NCBI GenBank assembly: GCA_030530845.1
Contig: JAUMUE010000002.1
Location: 32,342 to 96,341 of the forward strand
Reading direction: 5' to 3'
Origin: Limosilactobacillus sp.
GTDB taxonomy: Bacteria; Bacillota; Bacilli; Lactobacillales; Lactobacillaceae
DNA length: 64,000 bases
Both the position numbers and the translations under genes were made by a program. The stretch's first letter is position 1; each line of letters starts with the position of its first letter. This document shows positions 43,518-51,600 of this stretch, one piece after another. The notes beneath the pieces are model-generated. The model had not been told where the DNA came from, ran no database searches, and saw only the letters and a program-made list of their open reading frames with translations.

Positions 43518-44113
43518 TTACTTATCAGCAATTACAACTTTCGTACCAACAGGAGCGTTGTCGTGGAACCACTTTGCATCCGCCACGGATAAACGGATAC
43601 AACCGTGTGATCCTTGGTTCTTACCGAGCTTCTTGGCCTCTTTAACTTCGTATTGGCCGTCCGCGCCGGTTGGGACACTGTGGAAGAGGTAGACACCGTG
43701 GTCCTTCCATGAAACGTAGTAGTTAGCTCCTTCCTTCAATGAGGCGTTGTAGAAGCTTTCACCACGTTCATTTTGGATGTAGAAGGTGCCAGTAGGCGTC
43801 GTGCTTTCCTTCTTGCCGGTCTTCTTGTTGAGTTCGTATACACCACCAGTGCTGTACATGGTGTAGATGACTTTCTTGCCGTCGTAAATATAGGTCCGGT
43901 TGCCTTTTAAGCTCACCTTAATCCAGAGATTTTTTGCAGCTTTTAAATCAGGGTATGGGACAGTCTCCGATGACTTCTTCCAGTCTATTGGAGTCCGCAT
44001 ATGTTGGGTTTGCTTAGAAGCCCAAACGCCCCCCCCCCCAGGTTGTTGCAGCTTACTGCCACAAGGGTTAGCGCGCATACAACAGCGCATAAAATTGCTT
44101 TGATCTTTCTCAC
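43518..44113 (-). pseudogene. L,D-transpeptidase (YkuD), out of frame at a G11 tract; phase-variable or broken
   Basis: The catalytic domain is intact, from MRTPIDWKK to a SHGCIRLS active site, and close to the neighbour 42824-43417. Its signal peptide is encoded in another frame: GTG at 44113 (GAGGA 7 bases upstream) reads VRKIKAILCAVVCALTLVAVSC, then an 11-base G run (C run 44029-44039 on the plus strand), after which the domain continues one frame off. With 12 (or 9) G the whole is one frame; 12 G gives 198 residues, matching the 197 of the paralogue. Either slippage switches it on and off, or it is a frameshift or sequencing error. Confidence 0.85.
44029..44039. repeat. Homopolymer tract, 11 C (G on the coding strand)
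   Basis: An uninterrupted run of 11 C, the only such run noticed in the window. It lies in the signal peptide region of the L,D-transpeptidase gene. Confidence 0.95.
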
Positions 44114-44214
44114 AATGTATCCTCGCTTTCATTTTTACCGAAATCATTAATATTCTATAGATGTTTCGGGATGATTTCAATAAAAAACGAGCTTTATTTC
44201 AAGCCCATTCGTGA

Positions 44215-45213
44215 TTATTTACCTACATTCATGGATGTTGAGTGCATCCCCATCTTCTTATCAGGGTACAATGCCTTGGCAACAGCAGTAACTGCAGTTG
44301 GTGCTTCACCAAAGGCCGCAGCGATCAAGGCCGCCTTACCTGGATACGTAACACCATCCCCGACCGCGTAAACGCCATCCACACTAGTCTTCATGGTGGA
44401 ATCAACCTGGATCAAATTCCGGTCGCTGGCCAGATCCAATGACCACTTGTTTAAGGCTGCGTTGTCGGAAGTGAATCCGTAGTTAACAATTAATTGATCG
44501 ACATTGAGTTCTTCAATATCGTCACTGCGCCGTTTCTTCAGTTCCAAGGTCACACTGTCATCATCTTCGACCTTGATTTCCTTTGGCAGATACGGCGTCA
44601 TGATCTTGACCTTGGATTCGCGGAGTTGGTGGACGGTGTGTTCCAATCCGCGGAATTCGTCACGCCGGTGAACCAGGCTGACTTCCTTGGCGATTGGTTC
44701 CAACATCAGTGCGATATCGATGGCAGAATCACCACCACCGAGGACAGCAACCCGTTGACCCGCGTAATCCGCAGCGTGTGAAACAAAGTAGTGAAGTTGC
44801 TTACCTTCTGTCTGTTCGGCGCCGTCAATGCTAAGTTTCCGTGGTGTGAAGGCACCATTCCCCAGGGCGATGATGATGGCCTTGGAGTGTGATGTCCGTG
44901 TTGCTGACTTGATGGTAAAGGTACCGTCGTCTTCCTTGATCACGTCATCCACGGTTTCGTTTAAGAATTGGTCGATTGGCGCCACGTCCATTTGTTGCTT
45001 GAGACTGTCGATTAATTGTTGACCCGCAACACCTGGCATCCCCGCCACATCCCAAATTTTCTTTTCAGGATACAGGGCTGCCACCTGTCCACCCAGTTGT
45101 GGCAAGCTTTCGATCAACTGCGCCTTAAGTTCGTGAAGACCACAGTAAAAGGCAGCGAACATCCCGGACGGACCCCCACCGATAATTGTTACGTCATACA
45201 TTTCTTCAGCCAT
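44215..45213 (-). CDS. Ferredoxin--NADP reductase type 2 (thioredoxin reductase-like flavoprotein)
   Basis: A 332-residue flavoenzyme. The FAD-binding IIGGGPSG lies near residues 10-17, and the NADPH-binding VLGGGDSAIDIAL near 156. The C-terminal FAD motif is VYAVGDGVTYPGK near 290. The redox CxxC of thioredoxin reductase is absent, which places it in the ferredoxin/flavodoxin-NADP+ reductase group common in Firmicutes. ATG at 45213 is preferred with AAGGAAAA about 9 bases upstream; ATG at 45219 is the alternative. Confidence 0.88.
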   Translation of the reverse strand: MAEEMYDVTIIGGGPSGMFAAFYCGLHELKAQLIESLPQLGGQVAALYPEKKIWDVAGMPGVAGQQLIDSLKQQMDVAPIDQFLNETVDDVIKEDDGTFTIKSATRTSHSKAIIIALGNGAFTPRKLSIDGAEQTEGKQLHYFVSHAADYAGQRVAVLGGGDSAIDIALMLEPIAKEVSLVHRRDEFRGLEHTVHQLRESKVKIMTPYLPKEIKVEDDDSVTLELKKRRSDDIEELNVDQLIVNYGFTSDNAALNKWSLDLASDRNLIQVDSTMKTSVDGVYAVGDGVTYPGKAALIAAAFGEAPTAVTAVAKALYPDKKMGMHSTSMNVGK

Positions 45214-45307
45214 ATTCATTTTCCTTTCGTCAGTTACTGCCTTAATTATAGCATTAACCCGCCTCGCGTTGGATTTTTGGATCCGTGACCGGGGTTTGGT
45301 AAAAGGT

Positions 45308-45336
45308 TTGACTAGTTGATATTACGGTGATAAAAT
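45308..45336 (+). promoter_or_regulatory. Promoter of the nucleoside hydrolase gene
   Basis: TTGACT, 17-base spacer, TAAAAT. The predicted start is about 7 bases downstream, inside the cre-like site. Confidence 0.65.
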
Positions 45337-45341
45337 AGTTT

Positions 45342-45355
45342 TACAAGCGCTTTCT
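45342..45355 (+). promoter_or_regulatory. Putative cre (CcpA) site
   Basis: TACAAGCGCTTTCT matches the TGWAARCGYTWWCW catabolite-responsive element at 12 of 14 positions, with the core AAGCGCTT palindrome intact. Overlap with the predicted transcription start would suit CcpA repression. Confidence 0.6.
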
Positions 45356-45423
45356 TTGCCGTTGTAATTGGCCTAGAAGTAACTTAAAATAGACGCATAA
45401 AGTAATTTTGGAGGGATTGTCTC

Positions 45424-46389
45424 ATGGCAAAATATAAAATGATCCTTGACTTGGATACTGGTGTTGACGACGCATTAGCCATCGCCTACGCACTGGCAGA
45501 TCCTGAAGTTGATTTGATCGGTATCGTTAGCTCATATGGTAACAACTTACTCGACATCTGTGCCGAAAACAGTTTGAAGCTTTTGGAATTGTTAGGACAC
45601 ACTGATATTCCTGTCTTCAAGGGCTTACCACACTCAAGCACTTCCGACCACTTCGACGTAATGCAAGTTTCCAAGGACATCCACGGTGACAACGGTATTG
45701 GTGATGTTGAATTGCCAAAGCCACAACGCGCAATCGAAGAACAATCTGGTGTTGACTTCTACATCGAAGCAGCCCACAAGTACAACAAGGATCTCATCAT
45801 CATCCCTACTGGCCCAATGACTAACTTGGCCGCAGCTTTGAAGAAGGACCCTGAAATCGCCAACTTGATTGGTAACGTGACCTTCATGGGTGGTGCGCTG
45901 ACTGTTGACGGTAATGTTACTCCAGCTACTGAAGCTAACATCAACCAAGATGCTAAGGCTGCTGACGAAGTATTCAAGTCCGGCATGAAGCTGACTATGG
46001 TTGGTTTGGACGTTACTTTACGGACCCTCCTTACTAAGAAGGAAACCCAACAATGGCGTGATCTCGGCACTGCAGCTGGTAAGGCCTACGCAGACATCAC
46101 CCACTTCTACATCGACGCCTACTACAACTTGGACATCGACAAGCGTGGTTGCGCCCTTCACGACCCACTTGCTGTCGGTGTTGGTATCGACCCATCATTC
46201 GTATCCACAATCAGCCTCTTCTTGCGTTGTGAATACGATCAAGACAGTCCTTTCTACGGTCGGACAATTGGTGACAACGCCAAGTTAAACGACCCTAACC
46301 CTAACGTCAAGATCGCCGTGAACGTCGACAAGGAACGTTACTTGAAGGTCTTCATGGATCACTTAACTAACTTATTTAAGCAACACTAA
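45424..46389 (+). CDS. Nucleoside hydrolase (IunH/Rih type)
   Basis: A 321-residue inosine-uridine-preferring nucleoside hydrolase that splits nucleosides into base and ribose. The calcium-binding LDLDTGVDDALA lies near residues 7-18, and the C-terminal ALHDPLAVG with catalytic His/Asp near 242. Length is typical. It is a single-gene unit ending at 46396-46432, with a good promoter and a cre-like site. Salvage as an alternative sugar source under CcpA control is a reasonable inference. Bases released would join the purine pool served by the NCS2 permease. Confidence 0.92.
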   Translation: MAKYKMILDLDTGVDDALAIAYALADPEVDLIGIVSSYGNNLLDICAENSLKLLELLGHTDIPVFKGLPHSSTSDHFDVMQVSKDIHGDNGIGDVELPKPQRAIEEQSGVDFYIEAAHKYNKDLIIIPTGPMTNLAAALKKDPEIANLIGNVTFMGGALTVDGNVTPATEANINQDAKAADEVFKSGMKLTMVGLDVTLRTLLTKKETQQWRDLGTAAGKAYADITHFYIDAYYNLDIDKRGCALHDPLAVGVGIDPSFVSTISLFLRCEYDQDSPFYGRTIGDNAKLNDPNPNVKIAVNVDKERYLKVFMDHLTNLFKQH

Positions 46390-46395
46390 TTACGC

Positions 46396-46432
46396 ATAAA
46401 GCTACTGATTAGATGTCAGTAGCTTTTTATTT
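46396..46432 (+). terminator. Intrinsic terminator of the nucleoside hydrolase gene
   Basis: AAAGCTACTGA / TCAGTAGCTTT stem with an 8-base loop and TTTTTATTTT. Confidence 0.88.
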
Positions 46433-46474
46433 TGGTAAAATTCAATATAAAGATTATTAAAGGAGAACCCTACA

Positions 46475-47437
46475 ATGAAAATTACGGTATATAGTGTCGC
46501 ATCCGCAGAAATGCCATACTTTGAAAAATGGATCGATGAACACGACGTTGATGTCGAATTGATTCACGAACCACTGTCCATCGACAACTTGGCAAAGGCG
46601 GAAGGTAGCTTTGGGATCTGTGTTAACCAACCCGGAAAGCTCGGTGACGATGACTTCTACAAGACCGCTCACGAGATGGGAATCAAGGTCATCGGTGTTC
46701 GTTCTGCCGGAGTGGACTTCATCGATTTCGCTGCCGCCAAGAAGTACGACATCGCTGTTACCAACGTGCCAATTTACTCACCACGCGCGATCGCAGAAAT
46801 GGGATTGACCCAAGCGCTGTCACTTCTGCGTCGGATCGGTGAATACCAAGCCGAGATGGCCAAGGGTAAGTTCAGCCTCGATCCTGCGCTGCTCAGTAAC
46901 GAAATTTTCAACCTGACTGTCGGTGTCATCGGGATGGGTAATATCGGTGCCGAAACAGCCCGTCTGTACCGCGCGCTCGGTGCAAAGGTGGTCGCCTACA
47001 ACCGCAGTCCTAAGGTAGAACTCGAATCAATTGCAGAATTTAAGGACCTGGATGACGTGATCGCCGAATCCGACATCCTTTCACTCCACCTGCCAATGAC
47101 GCCACAAACCGCCAACATGATTGGTGCCGCCCAACTGAAGGCGATGAAGAAAAACGCGATCTTGATCAACATGGGTCGTGGTGGCCTGGTCGACACAGCC
47201 GCTTTGATCGACGCTCTGAAGCAAGGTGAAATTGCTGGTGCTGGTCTGGATACCATCACCAACGAAGAATTGTACTTCCGGAAGAACACGCCGGAAGCTC
47301 AAGTGCAAGACGACTACAAGGAATTGGTTGCGATGCCAAACGTGATCATCACTCCTCACGTGGCCTTCTTCACTTCCACTGCGGTTAAGAACATGGTCCA
47401 CATCGGCATGAACAACATCTTAAAGCAAGCTAAGTAA
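46475..47437 (+). CDS. D-2-hydroxyacid dehydrogenase (D-lactate dehydrogenase-like)
   Basis: A 320-residue NAD-dependent oxidoreductase. The Rossmann GMGNIG lies near residues 152-157, the catalytic Arg in MGRGG (near 231), Glu in TNEEL and His in TPHVAF (near 293). The sequence ends like D-LDH (STAVKNM). It reduces a 2-oxoacid to the D-hydroxyacid: pyruvate to D-lactate, or a branched or aromatic 2-oxoacid. The ldhD assignment is not certain, since length is about 10 residues shorter than classical D-LDH (about 332). Confidence 0.85.
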   Translation: MKITVYSVASAEMPYFEKWIDEHDVDVELIHEPLSIDNLAKAEGSFGICVNQPGKLGDDDFYKTAHEMGIKVIGVRSAGVDFIDFAAAKKYDIAVTNVPIYSPRAIAEMGLTQALSLLRRIGEYQAEMAKGKFSLDPALLSNEIFNLTVGVIGMGNIGAETARLYRALGAKVVAYNRSPKVELESIAEFKDLDDVIAESDILSLHLPMTPQTANMIGAAQLKAMKKNAILINMGRGGLVDTAALIDALKQGEIAGAGLDTITNEELYFRKNTPEAQVQDDYKELVAMPNVIITPHVAFFTSTAVKNMVHIGMNNILKQAK

Positions 47438-47440
47438 ACG

Positions 47441-47474
47441 AAAAAGGACGAGAAAATTTCTCGTCCTTTTCTTA
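47441..47474. terminator. Bidirectional intrinsic terminator
   Basis: AAAAGGACGAGAAA / TTTCTCGTCCTTTT, a near-perfect palindrome between the dehydrogenase and the TauE/SafE gene. Confidence 0.88.
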
Positions 47475-48248
47475 TGCAAAATTTCTGATAGTTAGTGAGA
47501 TCGCCAGGATGAGGGCCCCGATACCAACGAGGACTTTCATCAAGCGGTCTGGCAGGTGCCGAACAATGATTGGTCCGAGAATTCCGCCAAAAACATTTCC
47601 CAGGAAAAGTGGGATTACGAACGCCCACTCTGTCTTGGCTTCGAAGGCGAAGATGATTACTGCCATCGTGTTTGTCACGGTCATAGCGACGTTTTTTAAT
47701 GCGTTATTGACAGCGAAACTCTTCTTACGGTTGACCACGGAGAGAAGTGTCAACATCATTACCCCCGCACCGGCGTTGAAGAATCCGGCGTAGACTCCGA
47801 CACAGAAGACACCGATCATCGTTGCCATCATTGGTCCGGCGTGTTGGTGGAGCATTTCCGCACCTTCTTCATCCCCGTCATCGTGATGGTGTGGTGAAAT
47901 CAAGATCAGGCCGGCGATTCCGATGAAGACCGGTACCATGTCTTGAAAAAATTTCCCGGGTAATACGAAGAGCATAATCGCCCCGATGATTGAACCAACG
48001 AAGACAAACGGGATGATTAAAAACATCTGCTTCTTGTCATCACGGAGCTCCCTAGCTGACGCGAAAACGGAACTAAAGCCGCTCCCGACAGTCGACCAGG
48101 CACTCGTAACGTTGGCAATCACTGGTGGCAAGCCCATCGCTAACAAGGCTGGATAGGATACCAGTGAGGCTAGTCCGGCTGCTGCGCTCACAATCCCAGC
48201 GACCAGGCCAATCAAAACTAATACGATAAAAAATGTTAATCCAGTCAT
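47472..48248 (-). CDS. Sulfite exporter TauE/SafE family protein
   Basis: A 258-residue protein with eight membrane helices. It carries the family GLVAGIVSAAAGLASLVSYPAL start (residues 13-34), a second repeat FCVGVYAGFFNAGAGVMML near 151, and a His/Asp-rich loop (SPHHHDDGDEEG) near 118. Members export sulfite, sulfoacetate or other organosulfonates or move anions, and the substrate here is unknown. The His/Asp loop might bind metal. It diverges from the TPP riboswitch unit. Confidence 0.84.
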   Translation of the reverse strand: MTGLTFFIVLVLIGLVAGIVSAAAGLASLVSYPALLAMGLPPVIANVTSAWSTVGSGFSSVFASARELRDDKKQMFLIIPFVFVGSIIGAIMLFVLPGKFFQDMVPVFIGIAGLILISPHHHDDGDEEGAEMLHQHAGPMMATMIGVFCVGVYAGFFNAGAGVMMLTLLSVVNRKKSFAVNNALKNVAMTVTNTMAVIIFAFEAKTEWAFVIPLFLGNVFGGILGPIIVRHLPDRLMKVLVGIGALILAISLTIRNFA

Positions 48249-48320
48249 GTTCCCCTCCTTGAGTAGTAGTTGATAGTGGTTATTCTACAACAGATTTGCG
48301 ACAATCTAAACACTTATAGT

Positions 48321-48349
48321 TTGATTAATTCAAATTTTGTCAGTATAAT
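48321..48349 (+). promoter_or_regulatory. Promoter of the TPP riboswitch transcript
   Basis: TTGATT, 17-base spacer, TATAAT; predicted start about 48356. Confidence 0.75.
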
Positions 48350-48367
48350 TTTCCCTAGATTAATACG

Positions 48368-48515
48368 ATGTCTGGGGTGCCTTTGTGGCTGAGATTATAC
48401 CCATTGAACCTGAACTGGCTAATACCAGCGGAGGAAGGATCGATTTTCATTCTATTCAATATGGCTTCAATAAACGACCTCGTATGCTTATTTGCATTGC
48501 GGGGTTTTATTTTTG
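48368..48515 (+). ncRNA. TPP (THI element) riboswitch with terminator
   Basis: The aptamer (about 48368-48445) shows GGGGTGCC, GGCTGAGA, ACCC, TTGAACCTGAACTGGCTAAT and ACCAGCG-GAGGAAGG, the diagnostic THI-box sequence. A stem ACCTCG-TATGC / GCATT-GCGGGGT followed by TTTTATTTTT (48477-48515) is the terminator. Thiamine pyrophosphate binding should switch off the ykoEDC importer. Confidence 0.95.
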
Positions 48516-48555
48516 CCATGACATCCTTAATCAATAATTTTAAGGAGTGTCTACT

Positions 48556-49116
48556 ATGACCAAACGTATTTTCCACTTGCGCGACATTATTTTGTTGGCG
48601 CTGATCGCTATTATCTTCGGTGTTATCTACTACGCCACGGGATTTTTGTACAACATTCTCTCTGTTGTGCTGACCCCGACTGGCTACGGACCCTTGGCAA
48701 ACGACCTGACGATTGGGATCTGGTGCATGGCCGGTCCCCTCGCCGGATTCTTGTTGCGGATCCCTGGCTCATCATTCTTGGGTGAATTCCTCGGTGCCGC
48801 TGTCGAAATGTTCCTCGGTAACCAATGGGGTGCGGTTAACCTGATCTCCGGTTGTGTCCAAGGAATCGCGACCGAACTGGGTTTCACCGTCACCTTCTAC
48901 AAGATCTACAACTGGCTGACGCTTGTGATCACTAGCGTCTTCGCAACCCTTATCACATTTGGCTGGGACTGGTTCAGAAACGGTTACGACCACTTCTCTA
49001 CTTCCATGAACCTGACCTTATTCGTGGTACGGTTCCTGTCAATGTTCATCTTCTCTGGTGTGTTGGTTAAGTTGATCGCCAACTTGCTCAAGCGTGCCCA
49101 CTTAATTAAGGACTAA
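48556..49116 (+). CDS. ykoE: ECF transporter S component YkoE (thiamine/HMP)
   Basis: A 186-residue membrane protein with five to six helices that matches YkoE (ABC_YkoE), the substrate-binding subunit of the YkoEDC thiamine-precursor importer. Motif visible: GFLLRIPGSSFLGEFLGAA near residues 57-75. The TPP riboswitch upstream confirms the thiamine link; hydroxymethylpyrimidine or thiamine is the likely substrate. ATG at 48556 lies 8 bases after AAGGAG. It is followed after 2 bases by ykoD. Confidence 0.92.
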   Translation: MTKRIFHLRDIILLALIAIIFGVIYYATGFLYNILSVVLTPTGYGPLANDLTIGIWCMAGPLAGFLLRIPGSSFLGEFLGAAVEMFLGNQWGAVNLISGCVQGIATELGFTVTFYKIYNWLTLVITSVFATLITFGWDWFRNGYDHFSTSMNLTLFVVRFLSMFIFSGVLVKLIANLLKRAHLIKD

Positions 49117-49118
49117 CT

Positions 49119-50507
49119 ATGAAACTAATTTCTGTTGACAATTTGACATTTGCCTTCGATGGACAGGATCCGGTTTTGGCAGGCGTGAACACTAGCTTTG
49201 CGGCTGGCTCTGTGTCGCTTTTGACCGGGCCATCCGGGTGTGGGAAGTCGACCTTTTTGCGTCTGATCGCGGGCCTGCTGCCAAAGTACGGCGGTGCGGT
49301 GACAGCTGGTAAAATCACGGTCGCGGACGAAAAAGTCGGGATGCTATTTCAGGACCCCCTGATGCAGTTTGCCCTCGACACACCCCGGCACGAGCTTGAA
49401 TTCGTCCTGGAAAACGAACAGGTGCCCGCTGACCAGATGCCGTCACGGATCCAGGAGGCGCTAGAATTTGCTGACATCGCAGAGTTCGCCGACCGCAACG
49501 TCACGACCCTCTCCGGTGGCCAGCAACAGCGTGTCGCCTTGGCGGTAGTAGTGGCGCGGCAGGCCCAAATTCTCCTGCTCGACGAACCCTTCGCATCGAT
49601 TGACGAAGCCAGCCGGCAGTTCCTGATCAAACAGCTTAAAACCCTGATCAACCAGGGCGTCACGATCCTGATTGCCGACCACGACTGCCACGGCTACCAG
49701 GAACTCCACCCGACCGTCTACCGCTTCGAACGGGGCCAGATTGACCAACTCGACGCCACCCAGGGACAAACCTTCCTGCAAGCCGCCGATGACCTGGCCA
49801 ACCGTCCGCTCCACACTGCGACGCCAAGCACGGACGATCCGGAAGCCTTCACCATCAACTCACTCGGCATCGACCGCAACTGCAGCCGACTCGTCGACAT
49901 CCCCGCCCTCACGATCTACGAAGGCAAGACGACCCTGATCACCGGTCCCAACGGCTGTGGCAAATCCACCTTCTTTAAGGCCCTGGCCAAGCTCCTGCCA
50001 TACGACGGCCAGATCGACTACCTGGGCGCTGACATCCAGGCGATCAAGGCCCGACACTACCGCAACGTCCTCGGCCTCGTCTTCCAGGAAGCCAACGACC
50101 AGTTCCTCTCCGTCACGGTTGGCGAAGAGCTGGCCCTGAGCAAGAAGCACGGCACCAACGCCTACCTGATTGACCAACTTGCCGACGCACTGGACCTCCT
50201 CAACCTGTCTGGCATGGAGGACCGGGTCGTCTACTCGCTCTCGGGCGGGCAAAAGAAGAAGTTGCAACTGCTGGTGATGCTGATGATGGGCCAATCTGTG
50301 CTACTGATGGATGAACCGTTTGCCGGGCTCGATGAAAAATCGCTCCGGTCCGTCTTCACCCTCATTAAGGATTCACAGAGCCACCATCCGCAAACGATCC
50401 TGGTAGTCAGCCACCAACTCAACCACATTGACGATCTGGTCGACTACCACCTGGCGATGAAGGACGGTAATTTGGTTTACCAGAAAGGAGCCGCTCATGA
50501 ATCCTAG
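49119..50507 (+). CDS. ykoD: ECF transporter ATPase YkoD, two fused ATP-binding domains
   Basis: A 462-residue protein with two ABC ATPase domains in tandem. The first has GPSGCGKST (near 36-44) and LSGGQQQRV (near 130); the second has GPNGCGKST (near 275-283) and LSGGQKKKL (near 371), each with Walker B (LLLDEPF / LLMDEPF). Such fusions replace the usual EcfA1/A2 pair. It drives uptake through YkoE and YkoC. It begins 2 bases after ykoE and overlaps ykoC by 11 bases. The coding sequence is visibly more GC-rich in third positions than its neighbours, especially 49680-50220. Confidence 0.93.
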   Translation: MKLISVDNLTFAFDGQDPVLAGVNTSFAAGSVSLLTGPSGCGKSTFLRLIAGLLPKYGGAVTAGKITVADEKVGMLFQDPLMQFALDTPRHELEFVLENEQVPADQMPSRIQEALEFADIAEFADRNVTTLSGGQQQRVALAVVVARQAQILLLDEPFASIDEASRQFLIKQLKTLINQGVTILIADHDCHGYQELHPTVYRFERGQIDQLDATQGQTFLQAADDLANRPLHTATPSTDDPEAFTINSLGIDRNCSRLVDIPALTIYEGKTTLITGPNGCGKSTFFKALAKLLPYDGQIDYLGADIQAIKARHYRNVLGLVFQEANDQFLSVTVGEELALSKKHGTNAYLIDQLADALDLLNLSGMEDRVVYSLSGGQKKKLQLLVMLMMGQSVLLMDEPFAGLDEKSLRSVFTLIKDSQSHHPQTILVVSHQLNHIDDLVDYHLAMKDGNLVYQKGAAHES

Positions 50508-51150
50508 TCTGAAACTCTTCTTAGCGGTGATCGTCTCCATGGAAATCACCTTCACGACCCACCTGACCGTTAACCTGATCATCATTGGCGCCGCGTTAGT
50601 CTATCTCATTATTTCCCGGGTAATAATCTCCAAACTGATCGTCCCACTCCTGGTCACGGTCATCCCCGCCGCCGCGCTCTTCTCCACCATCGCATTCTTT
50701 GCGCCCAACAAGGACATCCACTTTGCCTGGGTACTGGTGAGCCGGCTGTACTGCTACGTGACGGTTGGGACTGCGGTGACACTGACGACGGACAAACTTG
50801 CTTTGATCCATTCACTGGAACAAAATTGTCACCTACCAAGCAAGTTCGCGTACGGGTTCTTAGCAGCTTTGAATCTTGTGCCACGGGTGACAAATGCGGT
50901 CAAAATGATCAGGGTTGCGGGACAAATGCGGGGTGTCAACCTCCACTGGTGGTCACCCACCCTGTACTTCAAGGCAATTCTGTCTGCCATTTCCTGGTCC
51001 GACCAACTGGCACAGGCGATGGAAACACATGGTTTTGTCGAAGGACAAGCACGGACAGCAGCACGGCAGATTCCACTCCGTTCAAGCGATTGGGCCATCT
51101 TTTGTGGAATCATCATTGTAATTCAACCTTTATTAATTGCGCTTCCTTAA
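50497..51150 (+). CDS. ykoC: ECF transporter T component YkoC
   Basis: A 217-residue membrane protein with four to five helices. The EcfT coupling motif ARG-like sequence is visible in MIRVAGQMRGVN (near 136-147) and in METHGFVEG (near 178-186), which contact the ATPase. It completes YkoEDC. YkoF, the soluble HMP-binding protein of the Bacillus ykoFEDC operon, is not present here. The start overlaps ykoD by 11 bases, with AGAAAGGAG inside ykoD. Confidence 0.91.
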   Translation: MNPSLKLFLAVIVSMEITFTTHLTVNLIIIGAALVYLIISRVIISKLIVPLLVTVIPAAALFSTIAFFAPNKDIHFAWVLVSRLYCYVTVGTAVTLTTDKLALIHSLEQNCHLPSKFAYGFLAALNLVPRVTNAVKMIRVAGQMRGVNLHWWSPTLYFKAILSAISWSDQLAQAMETHGFVEGQARTAARQIPLRSSDWAIFCGIIIVIQPLLIALP

Positions 51151-51188
51151 CTAATCTTGCATAATAGATATAAAGGAAGGATATGAGA

Positions 51189-51521
51189 ATGAATAATAGT
51201 TTTTCAACCAGAATTGTGAACGCGCTGTCGTACTTCAGCATCTTCTTCATGCCAGTTCTCTTCCCACTGATTGTGTGGGTTGTGGCCAAGAATACTGATT
51301 GCGACCACTCGATTAAGACAAACGCGATGAAGGCTTTCTGGAGTCAAATTTTCCCAGCTTTGTACTTCATTTTTGCGATTTTGATTATCTCCCTCAGTCT
51401 GACATCTCGATTGACGGGAATACTATTCGGTATCCTATTAACATTTGCATTGCTCGCAGCCCTTTTGCTTTTTATCTACAATGTTGCAATGGGCGTTAAG
51501 ATGCTGATTGGTCGAGAATAA
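51189..51521 (+). CDS. DUF4870-like small membrane protein
   Basis: A 110-residue protein with three hydrophobic helices (about 8-30, 50-70, 78-100) and the DUF4870 pattern: an N-terminal LSYFSIFFMPVLFPLIVWVV helix, then a HSIKTNAMKAFWSQ segment. Function unknown. ATG at 51189 is preferred, 8 bases after AAGGAAGG; ATG at 51183 is too close. It lies 38 bases downstream of ykoC and may be a separate unit. Confidence 0.78.
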   Translation: MNNSFSTRIVNALSYFSIFFMPVLFPLIVWVVAKNTDCDHSIKTNAMKAFWSQIFPALYFIFAILIISLSLTSRLTGILFGILLTFALLAALLLFIYNVAMGVKMLIGRE

Positions 51522-51600
51522 ACACAAATTTTGACACATATTTGTGGGCGAGGCATCATGTCTCGTCCTTTTTAATTTCTCTACAAAGGTGGGATCATAC

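Noticed and set aside
44114-44180. N-terminal extension that would join the L,D-transpeptidase frame without a frameshift, starting at 44180
   Set aside because: The resulting N terminus is not a signal peptide and lacks a ribosome binding site, whereas a proper signal peptide is present in the other frame from 44113.
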